Source of the DNA: an uncultured Alistipes sp.
GTDB lineage: Bacteria > Bacteroidota > Bacteroidia > Bacteroidales > Rikenellaceae
Reading direction: 5' to 3'
Length of the DNA: 64,000 nucleotides
Assembly: GCA_949286165.1 (NCBI GenBank)
Contig: CASDZK010000022.1
Coordinates: forward strand, 1 to 64,000
Shown here: positions 1-9,747 of the stretch, in pieces
Layout of the letters: each line of letters opens with the position of its first letter
How positions within the stretch are numbered: position 1 is the first letter of the stretch
Position numbers and translations under genes: made by a program
Notes under the pieces: generated by a model
What the model saw: the letters and a program-made list of their open reading frames with translations, nothing else
Databases searched by the model: none
Told to the model about the DNA's origin: nothing

Positions 1-54
1 AAATGACCGATATATCATCATCATCAACACTCCGGACACGAATAAAAAAGAAAT

Positions 55-81
55 CGGCTGCAACTTCAAAAATTGCAGCCG
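55..81 (-). terminator. Rho-independent terminator on the minus strand
   Basis: A perfect 9-bp stem (CGGCTGCAA at 55-63, TTGCAGCCG at 73-81) with a 9-nt loop. Read on the minus strand it is followed by a T-rich tract (40-54). It lies beyond the tRNA-Glu genes and a second hairpin at 108-138, so it probably ends the tRNA transcript. Confidence 0.6.
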
Positions 82-141
82 AATATCATTCTGCATTATG
101 CAAAGAAGCCGACCTCAAAAATTCTCTTTTGGGTCGGCCTC
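73..141 (-). repeat. Dispersed ~69-bp repeat, copy A (contains a hairpin)
   Basis: This stretch matches 56734-56802 over about 69 bp with a few indels. Shared blocks include TTGCA-CCGAATATC, TCTGCATTAT, AGAAGCCGACCTC, TCTCTTTTGGG and GGCCTC. In this copy the arms GCCGACC (108-114) and GGTCGGC (132-138) form a perfect stem. It sits just downstream of the minus-strand tRNA-Glu genes; copy B sits just downstream of minus-strand rho. It could be a mobile terminator module, a REP-like element or an IS end. The similarity is seen directly; the function is inferred. Confidence 0.6.
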
Positions 142-144
142 TTG

Positions 145-216
145 TAGTCCATACGAGAATCGAACTCGTGTTACAAGAATGAAAATCTTGCGTCCTAACC
201 CCTAGACGAATGGACC
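145..216 (-). tRNA. tRNA-Glu (UUC), copy 1
   Basis: A 72-nt cloverleaf on the minus strand. The anticodon loop is TTTTCAT (anticodon TTC) on a CAAGA/TCTTG stem, the T-loop is TTCGATT, and the acceptor stem is GGTCCAT/ATGGACT with discriminator A. No CCA is encoded. It lies 17 nt from an almost identical copy. The two differ at one acceptor pair, A-T here against G-C in the other, a compensatory change that preserves pairing. Confidence 0.96.
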
Positions 217-233
217 CTAAAATAAAATCGTCG

Positions 234-305
234 TAGTCCGTACGAGAATCGAACTCGTGTTACAAGAATGAAAATCTTGCGTCCTAACCCCTAGACGAAC
301 GGACC
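234..305 (-). tRNA. tRNA-Glu (UUC), copy 2
   Basis: A 72-nt cloverleaf on the minus strand with anticodon TTC and acceptor stem GGTCCGT/ACGGACT, discriminator A. No CCA is encoded. It is upstream of copy 1 in the transcription direction and almost certainly co-transcribed with it. Apart from the covarying acceptor pair the two genes are identical. Confidence 0.96.
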
Positions 306-435
306 GGAACATCTCTTTTGCAGTGCAAAGGTAAAATATTCAAAACTTATTTGCAACGTTTAGCCGTATTTTTTATCTCCGTCCGACAGGCAATAAAAAA
401 CATTCCCCTAATTATCAAACTATTACCGAATAAAA

Positions 436-459
436 AACGGAAGATAAATATCTTCCGTT
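436..459 (-). terminator. Terminator of the acnA-icd-gltA operon
   Basis: A perfect 11-bp stem (AACGGAAGATA/TATCTTCCGTT) with a 2-nt spacer, just past the gltA stop. On the minus strand it is followed by a run of T (428-435 on + is A-rich). It also insulates the tRNA-Glu genes beyond it. Confidence 0.8.
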
Positions 460-465
460 CCGATT

Positions 466-1830
466 CTAACGTTCCTTCAAAGGACGAAAAGTAACCGGGT
501 CCGCCACATTCTTATAAGCCGGACGAATAATCCGTTTACTGGAAAAATTCAATTCTTCGATCCGATGCGCCGTCCAGCCGGTAATACGGCTCATGGCAAA
601 TAACGGAGTAAAAATCTCGACAGGCAACCCGATCATTTCATAGACAAAGCCGGAATAAAAATCCACGTTGGCACATACCCTTTTATTGACTTTATTCCCC
701 TTGAAATTCATGAAATTCTCAATAGCCCGTTTTTCCAACAATTCCAAAAAAGCGAACTCTTCCATTCGGTTTTTCTCTTTCGCCAGATCCCGGGCCATCT
801 CTTTCAACAACACGGCCCGAGGATCGGATATGGTATAAACGGCATGTCCGATTCCATAAATCAATCCCGATTTGTCATACGCCTCTTTTCTCAACATTTT
901 CATCAAATAAGCGTCTATCTCTTCCTCGCTCGTCCAATCTTTAATATTCTCCTTGAGATGATTGTACATTTTCATTACGGCCAAATTAGCACCTCCGTGC
1001 AATGGTCCCTTTAAGGAACCGATCGCTGCCGCGATGGAAGAATAGGTGTCCGTTTCCGTGGAACTGGTCACACGTACGGTAAACGTGGAATTATTCCCCC
1101 CGCCGTGTTCCGCATGCAGAATCAACGCCAGATCCAAGGTTTTGGCCTCCAACGGAGTATAGTTGCCCTTTAGCATGTACAGAAAATTTTCCGCAATGGA
1201 TAAATGTTCCTGCGGATGACGGATGTGCAGGGATTTTCCCTGATTACTATGAATCAACGTATTGTAAGCGTACGCGATAATCGTCGGGAATTTGGCAATC
1301 AGATCGATGGACTGACGCATCAGATTATCCCGGGAAATATCGTCTGGCATTTCATCGAACGTGTACATCTCCAACACGCTGCGAGCCAAAATATTCATAA
1401 TGTTCTGACCTTCCAATTCGATGATGCTCATTTTGATCTTCTGGCTCAGTGGCATGCAGTGGTTGATAATGCTTTTGAACATGTTCAGATCTTCCGCATC
1501 GGGCAAATATCCCGACAACATCAGGAATATGACTTCCTCGAAACCGAATCGGTTTTCCCGAATGGCTCCCCGTACCAAATCTTCCACATTGACTCCGCGG
1601 TACAAAAGTTTTCCGGGAATGGCTTTCAGGCCGCCCCCTTCAAGCCGTTCATAACCTACCACGTCCCCGATCTTGGTAAGACCAACCAGCACACCGGAAT
1701 GATCCTCGTTACGCAAACCCCTTTTTACATTATATTTGGCAAACAGTCCGGTATCGATACTGCTCGTCGTCTTTACCGCCTCGGACAGTTTGTAAATCAT
1801 ATATTGTTGTTTCAGACTGGTTTCTCCCAT
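466..1830 (-). CDS. gltA: Citrate synthase
   Basis: A 454-residue cytoplasmic citrate synthase that condenses oxaloacetate and acetyl-CoA to citrate. Visible signatures are LHGGAN (active-site His), GIGHAVY (second His) and ANVDFYSG (catalytic Asp), with a HAEHGGG block before the first. The protein is longer than the roughly 430-residue E. coli enzyme because of an N-terminal extension of about 40 residues, as in other Bacteroidota. It is the last gene of a leftward operon, starting 3 nt after the icd stop, with a strong terminator behind it. Neighbours icd and acnA complete the oxidative TCA branch to 2-oxoglutarate, which in an anaerobe mainly supplies glutamate. Confidence 0.95.
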   Translation of the reverse strand: MGETSLKQQYMIYKLSEAVKTTSSIDTGLFAKYNVKRGLRNEDHSGVLVGLTKIGDVVGYERLEGGGLKAIPGKLLYRGVNVEDLVRGAIRENRFGFEEVIFLMLSGYLPDAEDLNMFKSIINHCMPLSQKIKMSIIELEGQNIMNILARSVLEMYTFDEMPDDISRDNLMRQSIDLIAKFPTIIAYAYNTLIHSNQGKSLHIRHPQEHLSIAENFLYMLKGNYTPLEAKTLDLALILHAEHGGGNNSTFTVRVTSSTETDTYSSIAAAIGSLKGPLHGGANLAVMKMYNHLKENIKDWTSEEEIDAYLMKMLRKEAYDKSGLIYGIGHAVYTISDPRAVLLKEMARDLAKEKNRMEEFAFLELLEKRAIENFMNFKGNKVNKRVCANVDFYSGFVYEMIGLPVEIFTPLFAMSRITGWTAHRIEELNFSSKRIIRPAYKNVADPVTFRPLKER

Positions 1831-1833
1831 AAT

Positions 1834-3099
1834 TTAAAGATTATTTATAAGGTTATCGGTAAATGAAGTAGTGGACAAGGCTGTTCCGTTGTCCATAAAA
1901 CGGGCTAAATCGACGGTCGCCTTCCCTTCGCAAAAGGACTTTTCTATGGCCCGGGTAATCGTCTCTCCCGCTTCGTTCCATCCCATATATTCCAACATCA
2001 TAACGGCAGACAATAAAATAGAGCAGGGGTTCACCACGTTCTTCCCTGCGATATTGGGAGCCGTACCGTGCGTCGCTTCAAAAATGGCATGTCCTGTCCG
2101 ATAATTGATATTGGCTCCGGGAGCAATGCCTATTCCTCCGACCATGGCCGCCAACTGATCGGAAATATAATCTCCGTTCAGATTCAGTGTGGCGATAACG
2201 GAATAATCTTCCGGCGACAACAGGGTATTTTGCAAAAACGCATCCGCAATCACGTCCTTAACGATTATTCGTCCTTGCCCGACCGCTTCGTCCAACGCTT
2301 TTCGCGCGGCGTCTTCCCCCGCAGTTTTCGCAATGGCGGCATACTGCTGCATCGTGAACACCCGGTCTGCGTATTCCGTTTCCGCCACCCGGTATCCCCA
2401 TCTTTTAAAACCGCCTTCGGTAAATTTCATAATATTTCCCTTATGAACCAAAGTGACCGACGGAGCTCCGGTGCGCACGGCGTAATCGATAGCCGACCGC
2501 ACCAGCCGGGAAGTGCCTTCGACCGAAACCGGTTTGACGCCGAAAGAAGAAGTTTTAGGGAACCGGACTTTAGTTACCCCCATCTCTTTCGTCAAAAATT
2601 CATAAAACTTTTCGGCTTCGGGCGTTCCCTGCTCCCACTCTATTCCCGCATAAATATCTTCGGTGTTTTCCCGAAAAATCGTCATATTCACTTTCTGCGG
2701 TTCTTTAAGAGGCGACGATACTCCCTTGTACCACCGAACCGGGCGTAAACAAACATACAAGTCCAATTCCTGTCGGAGAGCAACGTTCAGCGAACGCCGT
2801 CCTTCTCCCACCGGGGTCATAAGCGGTCCTTTAATGCCTACCCGGTAATCTTTAAACGCCTGCAAAGTCTTTTCCGGAAGAGGCGTTCCTTCTTCCTTTT
2901 CGGCTCTTTCCCCCGCTAACAATTCTTTCCAACAAATTTTTCTTTTTCCGCCATAAACTTTCGCTACGGCCGCATCAACGACACGGAGCATGGACGCGGA
3001 AATTTCTTCCCCCACACCGTCGCCGGCGATATACGGAATCACCGGTTCGTCGGGAACAGCAAGCGTTCCGTTTTCTATCGTAATCACATTCTCATTCAT
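1834..3099 (-). CDS. icd: Isocitrate dehydrogenase (NADP-type fold, altered coenzyme residues)
   Basis: A 421-residue homodimeric-type isocitrate dehydrogenase that oxidatively decarboxylates isocitrate to 2-oxoglutarate. Substrate-binding blocks match the E. coli enzyme: RSLNVALRQ with the phosphorylatable Ser, YAGIEW with the catalytic Tyr, [14 protein letters not shown] with the catalytic Lys and [10 protein letters not shown]. The coenzyme pocket differs. The positions of E. coli Lys344 and Tyr345 are Asn349 and Ile350 (HGTAPNIAG), and that of Tyr391 is Val396, while the Arg395 equivalent is kept (Arg400). Ile at 345 and loss of Tyr391 are associated with NAD use, so specificity is uncertain. 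It is the middle gene of acnA-icd-gltA with 3-nt gaps on both sides. Confidence 0.94.
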   Translation of the reverse strand: MNENVITIENGTLAVPDEPVIPYIAGDGVGEEISASMLRVVDAAVAKVYGGKRKICWKELLAGERAEKEEGTPLPEKTLQAFKDYRVGIKGPLMTPVGEGRRSLNVALRQELDLYVCLRPVRWYKGVSSPLKEPQKVNMTIFRENTEDIYAGIEWEQGTPEAEKFYEFLTKEMGVTKVRFPKTSSFGVKPVSVEGTSRLVRSAIDYAVRTGAPSVTLVHKGNIMKFTEGGFKRWGYRVAETEYADRVFTMQQYAAIAKTAGEDAARKALDEAVGQGRIIVKDVIADAFLQNTLLSPEDYSVIATLNLNGDYISDQLAAMVGGIGIAPGANINYRTGHAIFEATHGTAPNIAGKNVVNPCSILLSAVMMLEYMGWNEAGETITRAIEKSFCEGKATVDLARFMDNGTALSTTSFTDNLINNL

Positions 3100-3102
3100 T
3101 GC

Positions 3103-5358
3103 TTATTCATTTTTTACGTTCAAAGCGGCTCCGGCTTTGAACCACTCGATTTGCTGTCGGTTATAGGTATGCAGGACCGGGAACTGTTCCGAAGTCCCGT
3201 CGCTATGGACCAAGGTCACGGTCAACGGGCAGCCGGGAGCGAACGTCCGCAATCCGCCGATCGATATTTTATCGTCTTCCCGTATTCTGTCGTAATCGGC
3301 AGGCTGAGCGAACGTAACCGCCAGCATGCCCTGCTTTTTCAGATTGGTTTCATGAATACGGGCAAACGATTTGGCCAGTACGGCCTTTACATTCAAAAAG
3401 CGTGGCTCCATCGCCGCATGTTCCCGGGAAGAACCCTCTCCGTAATTTTCTTCGCTGACGATTACGGAACCTATTCCCGCTTCTTTATATCGTTTGGCAA
3501 CAGCCGACACGGCATCGTAACTTCCATCCAGTTGGCACAAAACCCGGTTAGTTTCCCCCGAAAACGCATTGACGGCTCCCATCAGCAAATTGTCCGAAAT
3601 ATTTTCGAGATGCCCCCGAAAACGCAACCATTTTCCCGCCATGGAAATATGATCGGTCGTACACTTGCCGGCAACCTTGATTAGCAACGGCAACTCCGTA
3701 AAATCGTTCCCGTCCCACGGAGCGAAAGGTTTCAACCGCTGAATCCGGTTCGAATGTTCCGAAATAACCACTTCGATATCGTTTCCGTCTTCAGCCGGAG
3801 CCTGAAAGCCGTTATCGCCGGTTACGAACCCTTTTGCCGGCAATTCTTCGCCGACCGGAGGGTCCAGACGAACTTTATCTCCGTTTTCATTCGTTAAAAA
3901 ATCTTTCAACGGATTGAAACAAAGGTCGCCGGCCAATGTCAGTGCCGTAACGATCTCCGGCGAAGCGATGAATGCATGCGTATTGGGATTGCCGTCCGCC
4001 CTTTTCGCGAAATTGCGATTGAAAGAAGTCACGATGCTGTTCGGACGGGCATTATCGTCCGTCGTTCGTTTCCATTGGCCGATACAAGGCCCGCACGCAT
4101 TCGCCATGATGACACCGCCGATCGCCCGGAAAGCCTCCATGATCCCGTCCCTCTCCGCCGTTTCCAAGACCCGCACAGAACCGGGATTAACAATAAAACC
4201 GGCTTTCGCTTTCAAATGCTTATCCACGGCCTGTCGCGCCACGGAAGCCGCCCGGCTCAAATCGTTGTACGACGAATTGGTGCAGGAACCGATCAGTCCG
4301 ACCTCCATTTTCCGAGGATAACCCGCTTTAACCGCTTCGGCGGCCATTTCCGAAATCGGACGGGCCAAATCGGGCGTAAACGGGCCGTTGACATACGGTT
4401 CCAAAGCGGACAAATCAATTTCTATAACCCGGTCATAATAAATTTCGGGAGCTTCCGTCACTTCCGGGTCGGCCACCAGATAAGAACCGATCCGATCGGC
4501 CTGCCCGGCAATCGTTTCACGTCCCGTAGCTCTCAAATAAGCCGCCATCGCTTCGTCGTAAGGGAAAAGCGAAGTCGTCGCCCCCACTTCGGCCCCCATG
4601 TTGCAAATGGTCGCTTTCCCCGTAGCCGGCAAACTCCGGGCTCCGTCTCCGAAATACTCGATAATGGCATTGGTTCCTCCTTTTACAGTCAGAATACCGG
4701 CCAATTTCAAGATCACATCTTTCGGAGAACACCATCCGTTCAGCTTTCCCGTCAATTTGACCCCTATGATTTTAGGCATTTTCAATTCCCACGGCATGCC
4801 TGCCATCACATCCACGGCATCCGCTCCGCCGACACCGATCGCCACCATGCCCAACCCTCCGGCATTGGGCGTATGAGAATCCGTCCCCAACATCATGGCG
4901 CCGGGCATGGCATAATTTTCCAAAACGACCTGATGAATGATTCCCGCTCCGGGTTTCCAGAAACCGATACCGTACTTGGACGAAACCGACGATAAAAAAT
5001 CATATACCTCTTTATTCTCCCGGTTGGCACGGGCCAAATCGGCCACAGCGCCTTTTTCCGCCTCGATAATATGGTCGCAATGCACCGAAGCATCTACAGC
5101 CGAACGGGTTCTTCCGGCGTTCATAAACTGCAATAGGGCCATTTGTGCGGTAGCATCCTGCATGGCCACCCGATCAGGTCTGAAATTCACGTAATCTTCC
5201 CCCCGGGCAAAACTCCGGATTTTCTCAGGCGCATATAAATGGGCATAAAGAATTTTCTCGCACAACGTGAAAGGCTTTTGGATTTTTTCTCTTGCAAAAT
5301 CTACTCTGGTTACAAAAGAACGGTAAAAAATTTCAATGTTTTTTTCGTCAGACTTCAT
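3103..5358 (-). CDS. acnA: Aconitate hydratase (mitochondrial-type AcnA/Aco2)
   Basis: A 751-residue [4Fe-4S] aconitase that isomerises citrate to isocitrate. Cluster ligands and active-site blocks are visible: [11 protein letters not shown] and [10 protein letters not shown] in the first third, CTNSSYNDL and [11 protein letters not shown] in the middle, and [14 protein letters not shown] in the C-terminal swivel domain. The length fits the mitochondrial-type family (about 750-780), not the 890-residue bacterial AcnA. It is the first gene of the leftward TCA operon, 3 nt before icd, with a TATCTTTG -7 element about 45 bp upstream of the start. Confidence 0.95.
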   Translation of the reverse strand: MKSDEKNIEIFYRSFVTRVDFAREKIQKPFTLCEKILYAHLYAPEKIRSFARGEDYVNFRPDRVAMQDATAQMALLQFMNAGRTRSAVDASVHCDHIIEAEKGAVADLARANRENKEVYDFLSSVSSKYGIGFWKPGAGIIHQVVLENYAMPGAMMLGTDSHTPNAGGLGMVAIGVGGADAVDVMAGMPWELKMPKIIGVKLTGKLNGWCSPKDVILKLAGILTVKGGTNAIIEYFGDGARSLPATGKATICNMGAEVGATTSLFPYDEAMAAYLRATGRETIAGQADRIGSYLVADPEVTEAPEIYYDRVIEIDLSALEPYVNGPFTPDLARPISEMAAEAVKAGYPRKMEVGLIGSCTNSSYNDLSRAASVARQAVDKHLKAKAGFIVNPGSVRVLETAERDGIMEAFRAIGGVIMANACGPCIGQWKRTTDDNARPNSIVTSFNRNFAKRADGNPNTHAFIASPEIVTALTLAGDLCFNPLKDFLTNENGDKVRLDPPVGEELPAKGFVTGDNGFQAPAEDGNDIEVVISEHSNRIQRLKPFAPWDGNDFTELPLLIKVAGKCTTDHISMAGKWLRFRGHLENISDNLLMGAVNAFSGETNRVLCQLDGSYDAVSAVAKRYKEAGIGSVIVSEENYGEGSSREHAAMEPRFLNVKAVLAKSFARIHETNLKKQGMLAVTFAQPADYDRIREDDKISIGGLRTFAPGCPLTVTLVHSDGTSEQFPVLHTYNRQQIEWFKAGAALNVKNE

Positions 5359-5402
5359 TTTATATTACTTTATCAACATCCATCTTATGGCTTCATAACC
5401 AA

Positions 5403-5410
5403 CAAAGATA
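5403..5410 (-). promoter_or_regulatory. -7 promoter element for acnA-icd-gltA
   Basis: TATCTTTG on the minus strand, the Bacteroidota -7 consensus TAnnTTTG, 44 bp upstream of the acnA start. A clear TTTG -33 box is not seen. The 5359-5687 intergenic region holds this element and the divergent promoter of the alpha-galactosidase gene, and nothing else that I recognise. Confidence 0.5.
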
Positions 5411-5661
5411 AAAAAATTCGCCCTTATTTCGGAGCAGAAAAACGATTTTTCACAGCAAAGACGATGGAACGTAGAAAAACAACAAGCCCTCGCCGATATG
5501 TTCTATTTTCAACAACACAACATCTTCTGTTTTCTTGAAGAAAAGTTTCGTTTCGGACAATTTCATTGAAGACAAGAGAGTTAGTAAATAACGAAAACAG
5601 AATTTTTTTATCCGGACATTTCCAGACAAACTGAAAACGCATGAAAAAGAAAAAAGAATTT

Positions 5662-5669
5662 TATATTTG
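5662..5669 (+). promoter_or_regulatory. -7 promoter element for the alpha-galactosidase gene
   Basis: TATATTTG lies 18 bp before the ATG at 5688 and matches the TAnnTTTG -7 consensus. Transcription would start about 12 nt before the start codon. No good -33 box is visible. Confidence 0.5.
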
Positions 5670-5687
5670 CAAAAAACACATAAATAA

Positions 5688-7850
5688 ATGAAAAAAATGA
5701 AGAAATTGCTTTTAGCGTGCACTTTGCTCTTATCGGTTTCCTGGAACGGAACGGCTCAAACGGAAGAGAAATCGATCCGGATAGGAACAGATGACAGCGA
5801 AATGATTTTTAAAGTGGCTGATAACGGAAGATTATATCAGCAATATTTCGGGAAAAAATTAGTCGATTATACAGGGCTTGAACAATTACCGACCAAACAC
5901 GAAGCCTATATTACAAACGGCATGGAAGACTATTTCGAACCCGCATTGCGCATGACCCATGCGGACGGAAATCCTTCCGTATTATTAAAATACGTTTCCC
6001 ATACGGAAGAGAAAACTCCTTACGGAACCGAAACCGCCATCGTGTTGCGCGACGACAAATACCCCGTTACGGTAACTTTGCATTATACGGCATTCGACAA
6101 AGAAAACATCATTAAAAGCCATGCCGTCATCGTACATCAGGAAAAACGCCCCGTCACATTGTACGATTATGCATCCTCCATGCTTCATTTCGATAGGGAA
6201 AGTTACTATATGACGGACTTTACCGGCGATTGGGCGAGAGAGGTCAATATGACGGAACAAAAGCTGGAATACGGCAAAAGAATCGTGGACACCAAATTGG
6301 GCTCTCGAGCATCCATGTTTACCTCTCCTTTCTTCATGGTCTCGATGGACGGCCCGGCCCGGGAAAATTCGGGAGAAGTATTGTTGGGAACCATTGGCTG
6401 GACGGGAAATTTCCGGTTTACCTTCGAAGTGGATAACAAAAAATCCTTACGTATAATCAGCGGTATCAATCCGATGGCCTCCGAATATACGCTGCAACCG
6501 AACGAAGAGTTCGTTACCCCCGAGTTTTATTTTACGTTGAGCAATGAAGGGACGGGCAAAGCCACCCGTTCATTCCACGATTGGGCTCGCCGCTACCAAC
6601 TGAAAGACGGAATGAAAGGACGCATGACCCTGTTGAACAACTGGGAAGCGACCTATTTCGATTTCAACGAAGAAAAACTGATCGATCTGTTCGACGACGC
6701 CAAAGCATTAGGTGTGGATATGTTCTTATTGGACGACGGATGGTTCGGGAACAAATATCCTCGCCACAGCGACACCCAAGGATTGGGCGACTGGCAGGAA
6801 ACCGCAGACAAACTGCCCCACGGAATAGGCCGTTTAGTCAAAGAAGCGACAGATAAAGGCATCAAGTTCGGCATCTGGATTGAGCCGGAAATGGTCAGTC
6901 CCAAAAGCGAACTGTTTGAAAAACATAAAGATTGGGTCATCGACTTGCCTAACCGGGACGATTACTACTTCCGCAACCAGATGGTTCTGGACCTAAGTAA
7001 CCCCGAAGTTCAGAATTTCGTATTCGAAGTAGTGGACAACCTGATGGAAAAGCATCCGGGCATCGCCTATTTCAAATGGGATTGCAACAGCCCGATTACC
7101 AATATTTATTCGAATTATTTGAAAGACCAACAATCCCACTTGTACGTCGATTATGTGAAGGGACTGTATAATGTTCTGGAACGTATCAAGAACAAATACC
7201 CAGATTTGCCCATGATGTTGTGTTCCGGCGGCGGAGGCAGAAGCGATTATGAAGCGTTGCGTTATTTTACCGAATTTTGGCCGAGCGACAACACCGATCC
7301 GGTGGAACGTTTGTTCATTCAATGGGGATATTCCCACTTCTTCCCGGCCAAAAGCCTGGCCGCTCACATTACCTCCTGGGGAAAGCAGCCGCTGAAATTC
7401 AAACTGGATGTAGCCATGATGTGCCGTCTGGGCTTCGATATAAAAATCAATGAGTTGAGTGAGGAAGAACAGCAATTCGCAAAAAACGCCGTACAAACAT
7501 ACGAAACAATTAAACCCACCGTATTCGAAGGCGATCTGTACCGTCTGGTTTCTCCCTATTCAGGAAATCATACAGCCTCCATGTATGTCGGCAAAGATAA
7601 AGGAACGGCACATGTATTCGCTTTCGACATACACCCTCGTTACGACGAACAGATTCCTAAACTAAAACTGAACGGATTGGACCCTGCGGCCAAATATAAA
7701 GTCAAGGAAATCAACTTAATGCCTGGGAACACTTCGGCATTATCCGCCAATGATAAAATCTATTCGGGCGACTACCTGATGACTGTCGGACTCGACATAT
7801 TTTCGGCAGGAGCCCTTAAAAGTCATATTTTAGAACTGACACGACAATAA
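5688..7850 (+). CDS. Exported alpha-galactosidase, GH36/GH-D clan
   Basis: A 720-residue glycoside hydrolase that should release terminal alpha-1,6-galactose from melibiose or raffinose-type oligosaccharides or galactomannan. A Sec signal peptide (MKKMKKLLLACTLLLSVSW, cleavage near NGTAQ) predicts a periplasmic enzyme. GH36 features in order are an N-terminal beta-supersandwich, LDDGWFG at the barrel, GIWIEPEMVSP, the nucleophile motif YFKWDCN, the SDNTDP acid/base motif near residue 540 and a C-terminal beta-sandwich. It is monocistronic, with a hairpin behind it. It is not surrounded by SusC/D genes, so it is not part of an obvious polysaccharide utilisation locus. Confidence 0.92.
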   Translation: MKKMKKLLLACTLLLSVSWNGTAQTEEKSIRIGTDDSEMIFKVADNGRLYQQYFGKKLVDYTGLEQLPTKHEAYITNGMEDYFEPALRMTHADGNPSVLLKYVSHTEEKTPYGTETAIVLRDDKYPVTVTLHYTAFDKENIIKSHAVIVHQEKRPVTLYDYASSMLHFDRESYYMTDFTGDWAREVNMTEQKLEYGKRIVDTKLGSRASMFTSPFFMVSMDGPARENSGEVLLGTIGWTGNFRFTFEVDNKKSLRIISGINPMASEYTLQPNEEFVTPEFYFTLSNEGTGKATRSFHDWARRYQLKDGMKGRMTLLNNWEATYFDFNEEKLIDLFDDAKALGVDMFLLDDGWFGNKYPRHSDTQGLGDWQETADKLPHGIGRLVKEATDKGIKFGIWIEPEMVSPKSELFEKHKDWVIDLPNRDDYYFRNQMVLDLSNPEVQNFVFEVVDNLMEKHPGIAYFKWDCNSPITNIYSNYLKDQQSHLYVDYVKGLYNVLERIKNKYPDLPMMLCSGGGGRSDYEALRYFTEFWPSDNTDPVERLFIQWGYSHFFPAKSLAAHITSWGKQPLKFKLDVAMMCRLGFDIKINELSEEEQQFAKNAVQTYETIKPTVFEGDLYRLVSPYSGNHTASMYVGKDKGTAHVFAFDIHPRYDEQIPKLKLNGLDPAAKYKVKEINLMPGNTSALSANDKIYSGDYLMTVGLDIFSAGALKSHILELTRQ

Positions 7851-7880
7851 CGGAGCAACACAACACTTTTCATTATTTTT

Positions 7881-7915
7881 CGAAGGGACGGTTTTATTTT
7901 ATTCCGTCCCTTCGA
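7881..7915. terminator. Stem-loop downstream of the alpha-galactosidase gene
   Basis: A perfect 11-bp stem (CGAAGGGACGG/CCGTCCCTTCG) with a T-rich loop, 30 bp after the stop codon. The flanking T tract is weak on both strands, so it is a likely but not textbook terminator. Confidence 0.5.
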
Positions 7916-7948
7916 TCATTATAAAAAGAAACGCCCTCTCCCGTAAAA

Positions 7949-7979
7949 TTTGCGTTTATCGCTTTTTTCCATAAATTTG
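7949..7979 (+). promoter_or_regulatory. Promoter of lysS-tpiA
   Basis: TTTG (7949-7952), a 19-bp spacer and TAAATTTG (7972-7979): an excellent match to the Bacteroidota sigma-ABfr consensus. The predicted transcript starts about 18 nt before the lysS ATG. Confidence 0.75.
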
Positions 7980-8003
7980 TAATTTAAAAAGTATTTCTTA
8001 AAA

Positions 8004-9734
8004 ATGAGTCAGATAGAATTAAGCGAACAAGAAGTTATTCGTCGTAATTCATTGAAAGAGTTGCGAAAACTGGGAATCGAACCTTATCCGGCAGAAATGT
8101 TTGAGGTAACGGCAACCAGCGAAGAAATCCATAAGAACTATTCTCCCGAACAAAATAATTTCCAACACGTATCCGTCGCGGGTCGGATCATGAGCCGCCG
8201 CATTATGGGGAACGCCTCCTTTTTCGAACTGCAAGACCATACGGGGCGCATACAGGTATATGTGCGCCGCGATGACATTTGTCCGGAAGGAGACAACACG
8301 TTGTACAACACGGTATTTAAAAAATTACTCGATATCGGCGACTTCGTCGGAGTTACCGGATTCGCGTTCATTACCAGAACGGGAGAATTATCGGTACATT
8401 GCCAGTCTCTCAAGGTACTGAGCAAATCGATCCGTCCATTGCCCATCGTAAAAGAAAAGGACGGACAGGTATTCGACGCGTTCAGCGACCCGGAACAACG
8501 CTACCGTCAACGGTACGTCGATTTAATTGTAAATCCGCATGTAAAGGATACTTTCCTGAAACGGACCAAAATCATCAATACCATGCGGGAGTTTTTCAAT
8601 TCGAAAAATTATGTGGAAGTAGAAACCCCCGTATTGCAACCTATTCCCGGCGGCGCTTCGGCGCGTCCTTTCATCACGTACCACAATACGCTCGACATTC
8701 CGCTGTATCTCCGCATTGCGAATGAGTTATACCTGAAACGTTTGATCGTCGGAGGTTTCGACGGGGTCTACGAATTCGCGAAAGATTTTCGGAACGAAGG
8801 CATGGATCGCACCCATAACCCGGAATTTACCGTCATGGAAATCTATGTGGCTTACAAAGATTATATCTGGATGATGGGATTCGTGGAGGAAATGATTGAA
8901 CGGGTAGCTTTGGCCCTGCACGGAACGACCCAGGTGCAGATCGGCGAGCATACGGTCAATTTCGCGCGTCCTTTCAAACGCTTGTCAATGACGGATGCCA
9001 TCAAAAACAAGACGGGATTCGATATTACAGGCAAAACGGAAGAAGAGTTGCGGGCCAAATGCAAGGAACTCCGTATCGAAACGGACGACACGATGGGCAA
9101 AGGAAAATTGATCGATGCCATTTTCGGAGAATTTTGCGAAGCGGACTTAATTCAACCGACATTCATCATCGATTATCCGATCGACATGTCCCCGTTATGC
9201 AAACGTCACAGAAACAATAAAGAATTGACCGAACGGTTCGAACTTTTCGTTGCCGGGAAAGAACTATGCAACGCTTATTCCGAACTGAACGATCCGATAG
9301 ACCAGTTGGAACGTTTTCAGGAACAGTTGAGGTTATCCGAAAAGGGAGACGACGAAGCCATGTTCATTGACATGGATTTCGTCCGCGCCTTGGAGTACGG
9401 CATGCCGCCTTGTTCCGGAATGGGCATCGGAATAGACCGTCTGACGATGTTCATGACCGGAGAATCGTCCATTCAGGACGTGTTGTTCTTCCCGCAGATG
9501 CGTCCTGAAAAAAAAGCGGTCAAAGATACGCCGGAACAGTTTTCCGCGCGGGGAATAGTCCCGGAATGGACGGAAGTATTGTACAAGTTGGGCTTTCCGA
9601 CGATCGACGCGCTGAAAAAAGCTCAGGCGAACAAATTGTTCAACGATCTGTGCAGCTACAACAAAAAAAATAAACTGGGATTAAAAAATCCCTCGATACA
9701 GGAAGTGGAATCTTGGATTGGTTTACAGCAATAA
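8004..9734 (+). CDS. lysS: Lysyl-tRNA synthetase, class II
   Basis: A 576-residue cytoplasmic enzyme that charges tRNA-Lys. It has an N-terminal OB-fold anticodon-binding domain (about residues 55-150), the class II catalytic core with motif 2 ([15 protein letters not shown]) and motif 3 (GMGIGIDRL). It is about 70 residues longer than E. coli LysS. The extra C-terminal part (from about 505: [17 protein letters not shown] onward) is helical and typical of Bacteroidota homologues. It is followed 13 bp later by tpiA, probably co-transcribed from the promoter at 7949-7979. Confidence 0.96.
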   Translation: MSQIELSEQEVIRRNSLKELRKLGIEPYPAEMFEVTATSEEIHKNYSPEQNNFQHVSVAGRIMSRRIMGNASFFELQDHTGRIQVYVRRDDICPEGDNTLYNTVFKKLLDIGDFVGVTGFAFITRTGELSVHCQSLKVLSKSIRPLPIVKEKDGQVFDAFSDPEQRYRQRYVDLIVNPHVKDTFLKRTKIINTMREFFNSKNYVEVETPVLQPIPGGASARPFITYHNTLDIPLYLRIANELYLKRLIVGGFDGVYEFAKDFRNEGMDRTHNPEFTVMEIYVAYKDYIWMMGFVEEMIERVALALHGTTQVQIGEHTVNFARPFKRLSMTDAIKNKTGFDITGKTEEELRAKCKELRIETDDTMGKGKLIDAIFGEFCEADLIQPTFIIDYPIDMSPLCKRHRNNKELTERFELFVAGKELCNAYSELNDPIDQLERFQEQLRLSEKGDDEAMFIDMDFVRALEYGMPPCSGMGIGIDRLTMFMTGESSIQDVLFFPQMRPEKKAVKDTPEQFSARGIVPEWTEVLYKLGFPTIDALKKAQANKLFNDLCSYNKKNKLGLKNPSIQEVESWIGLQQ

Positions 9735-9747
9735 AAAATAAAAGAAA

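Noticed and set aside
3976-4995. A 339-codon plus-strand frame opposite acnA
   Set aside because: Shadow of the aconitase gene: Arg/His-rich translation, no promoter, no recognisable domain.
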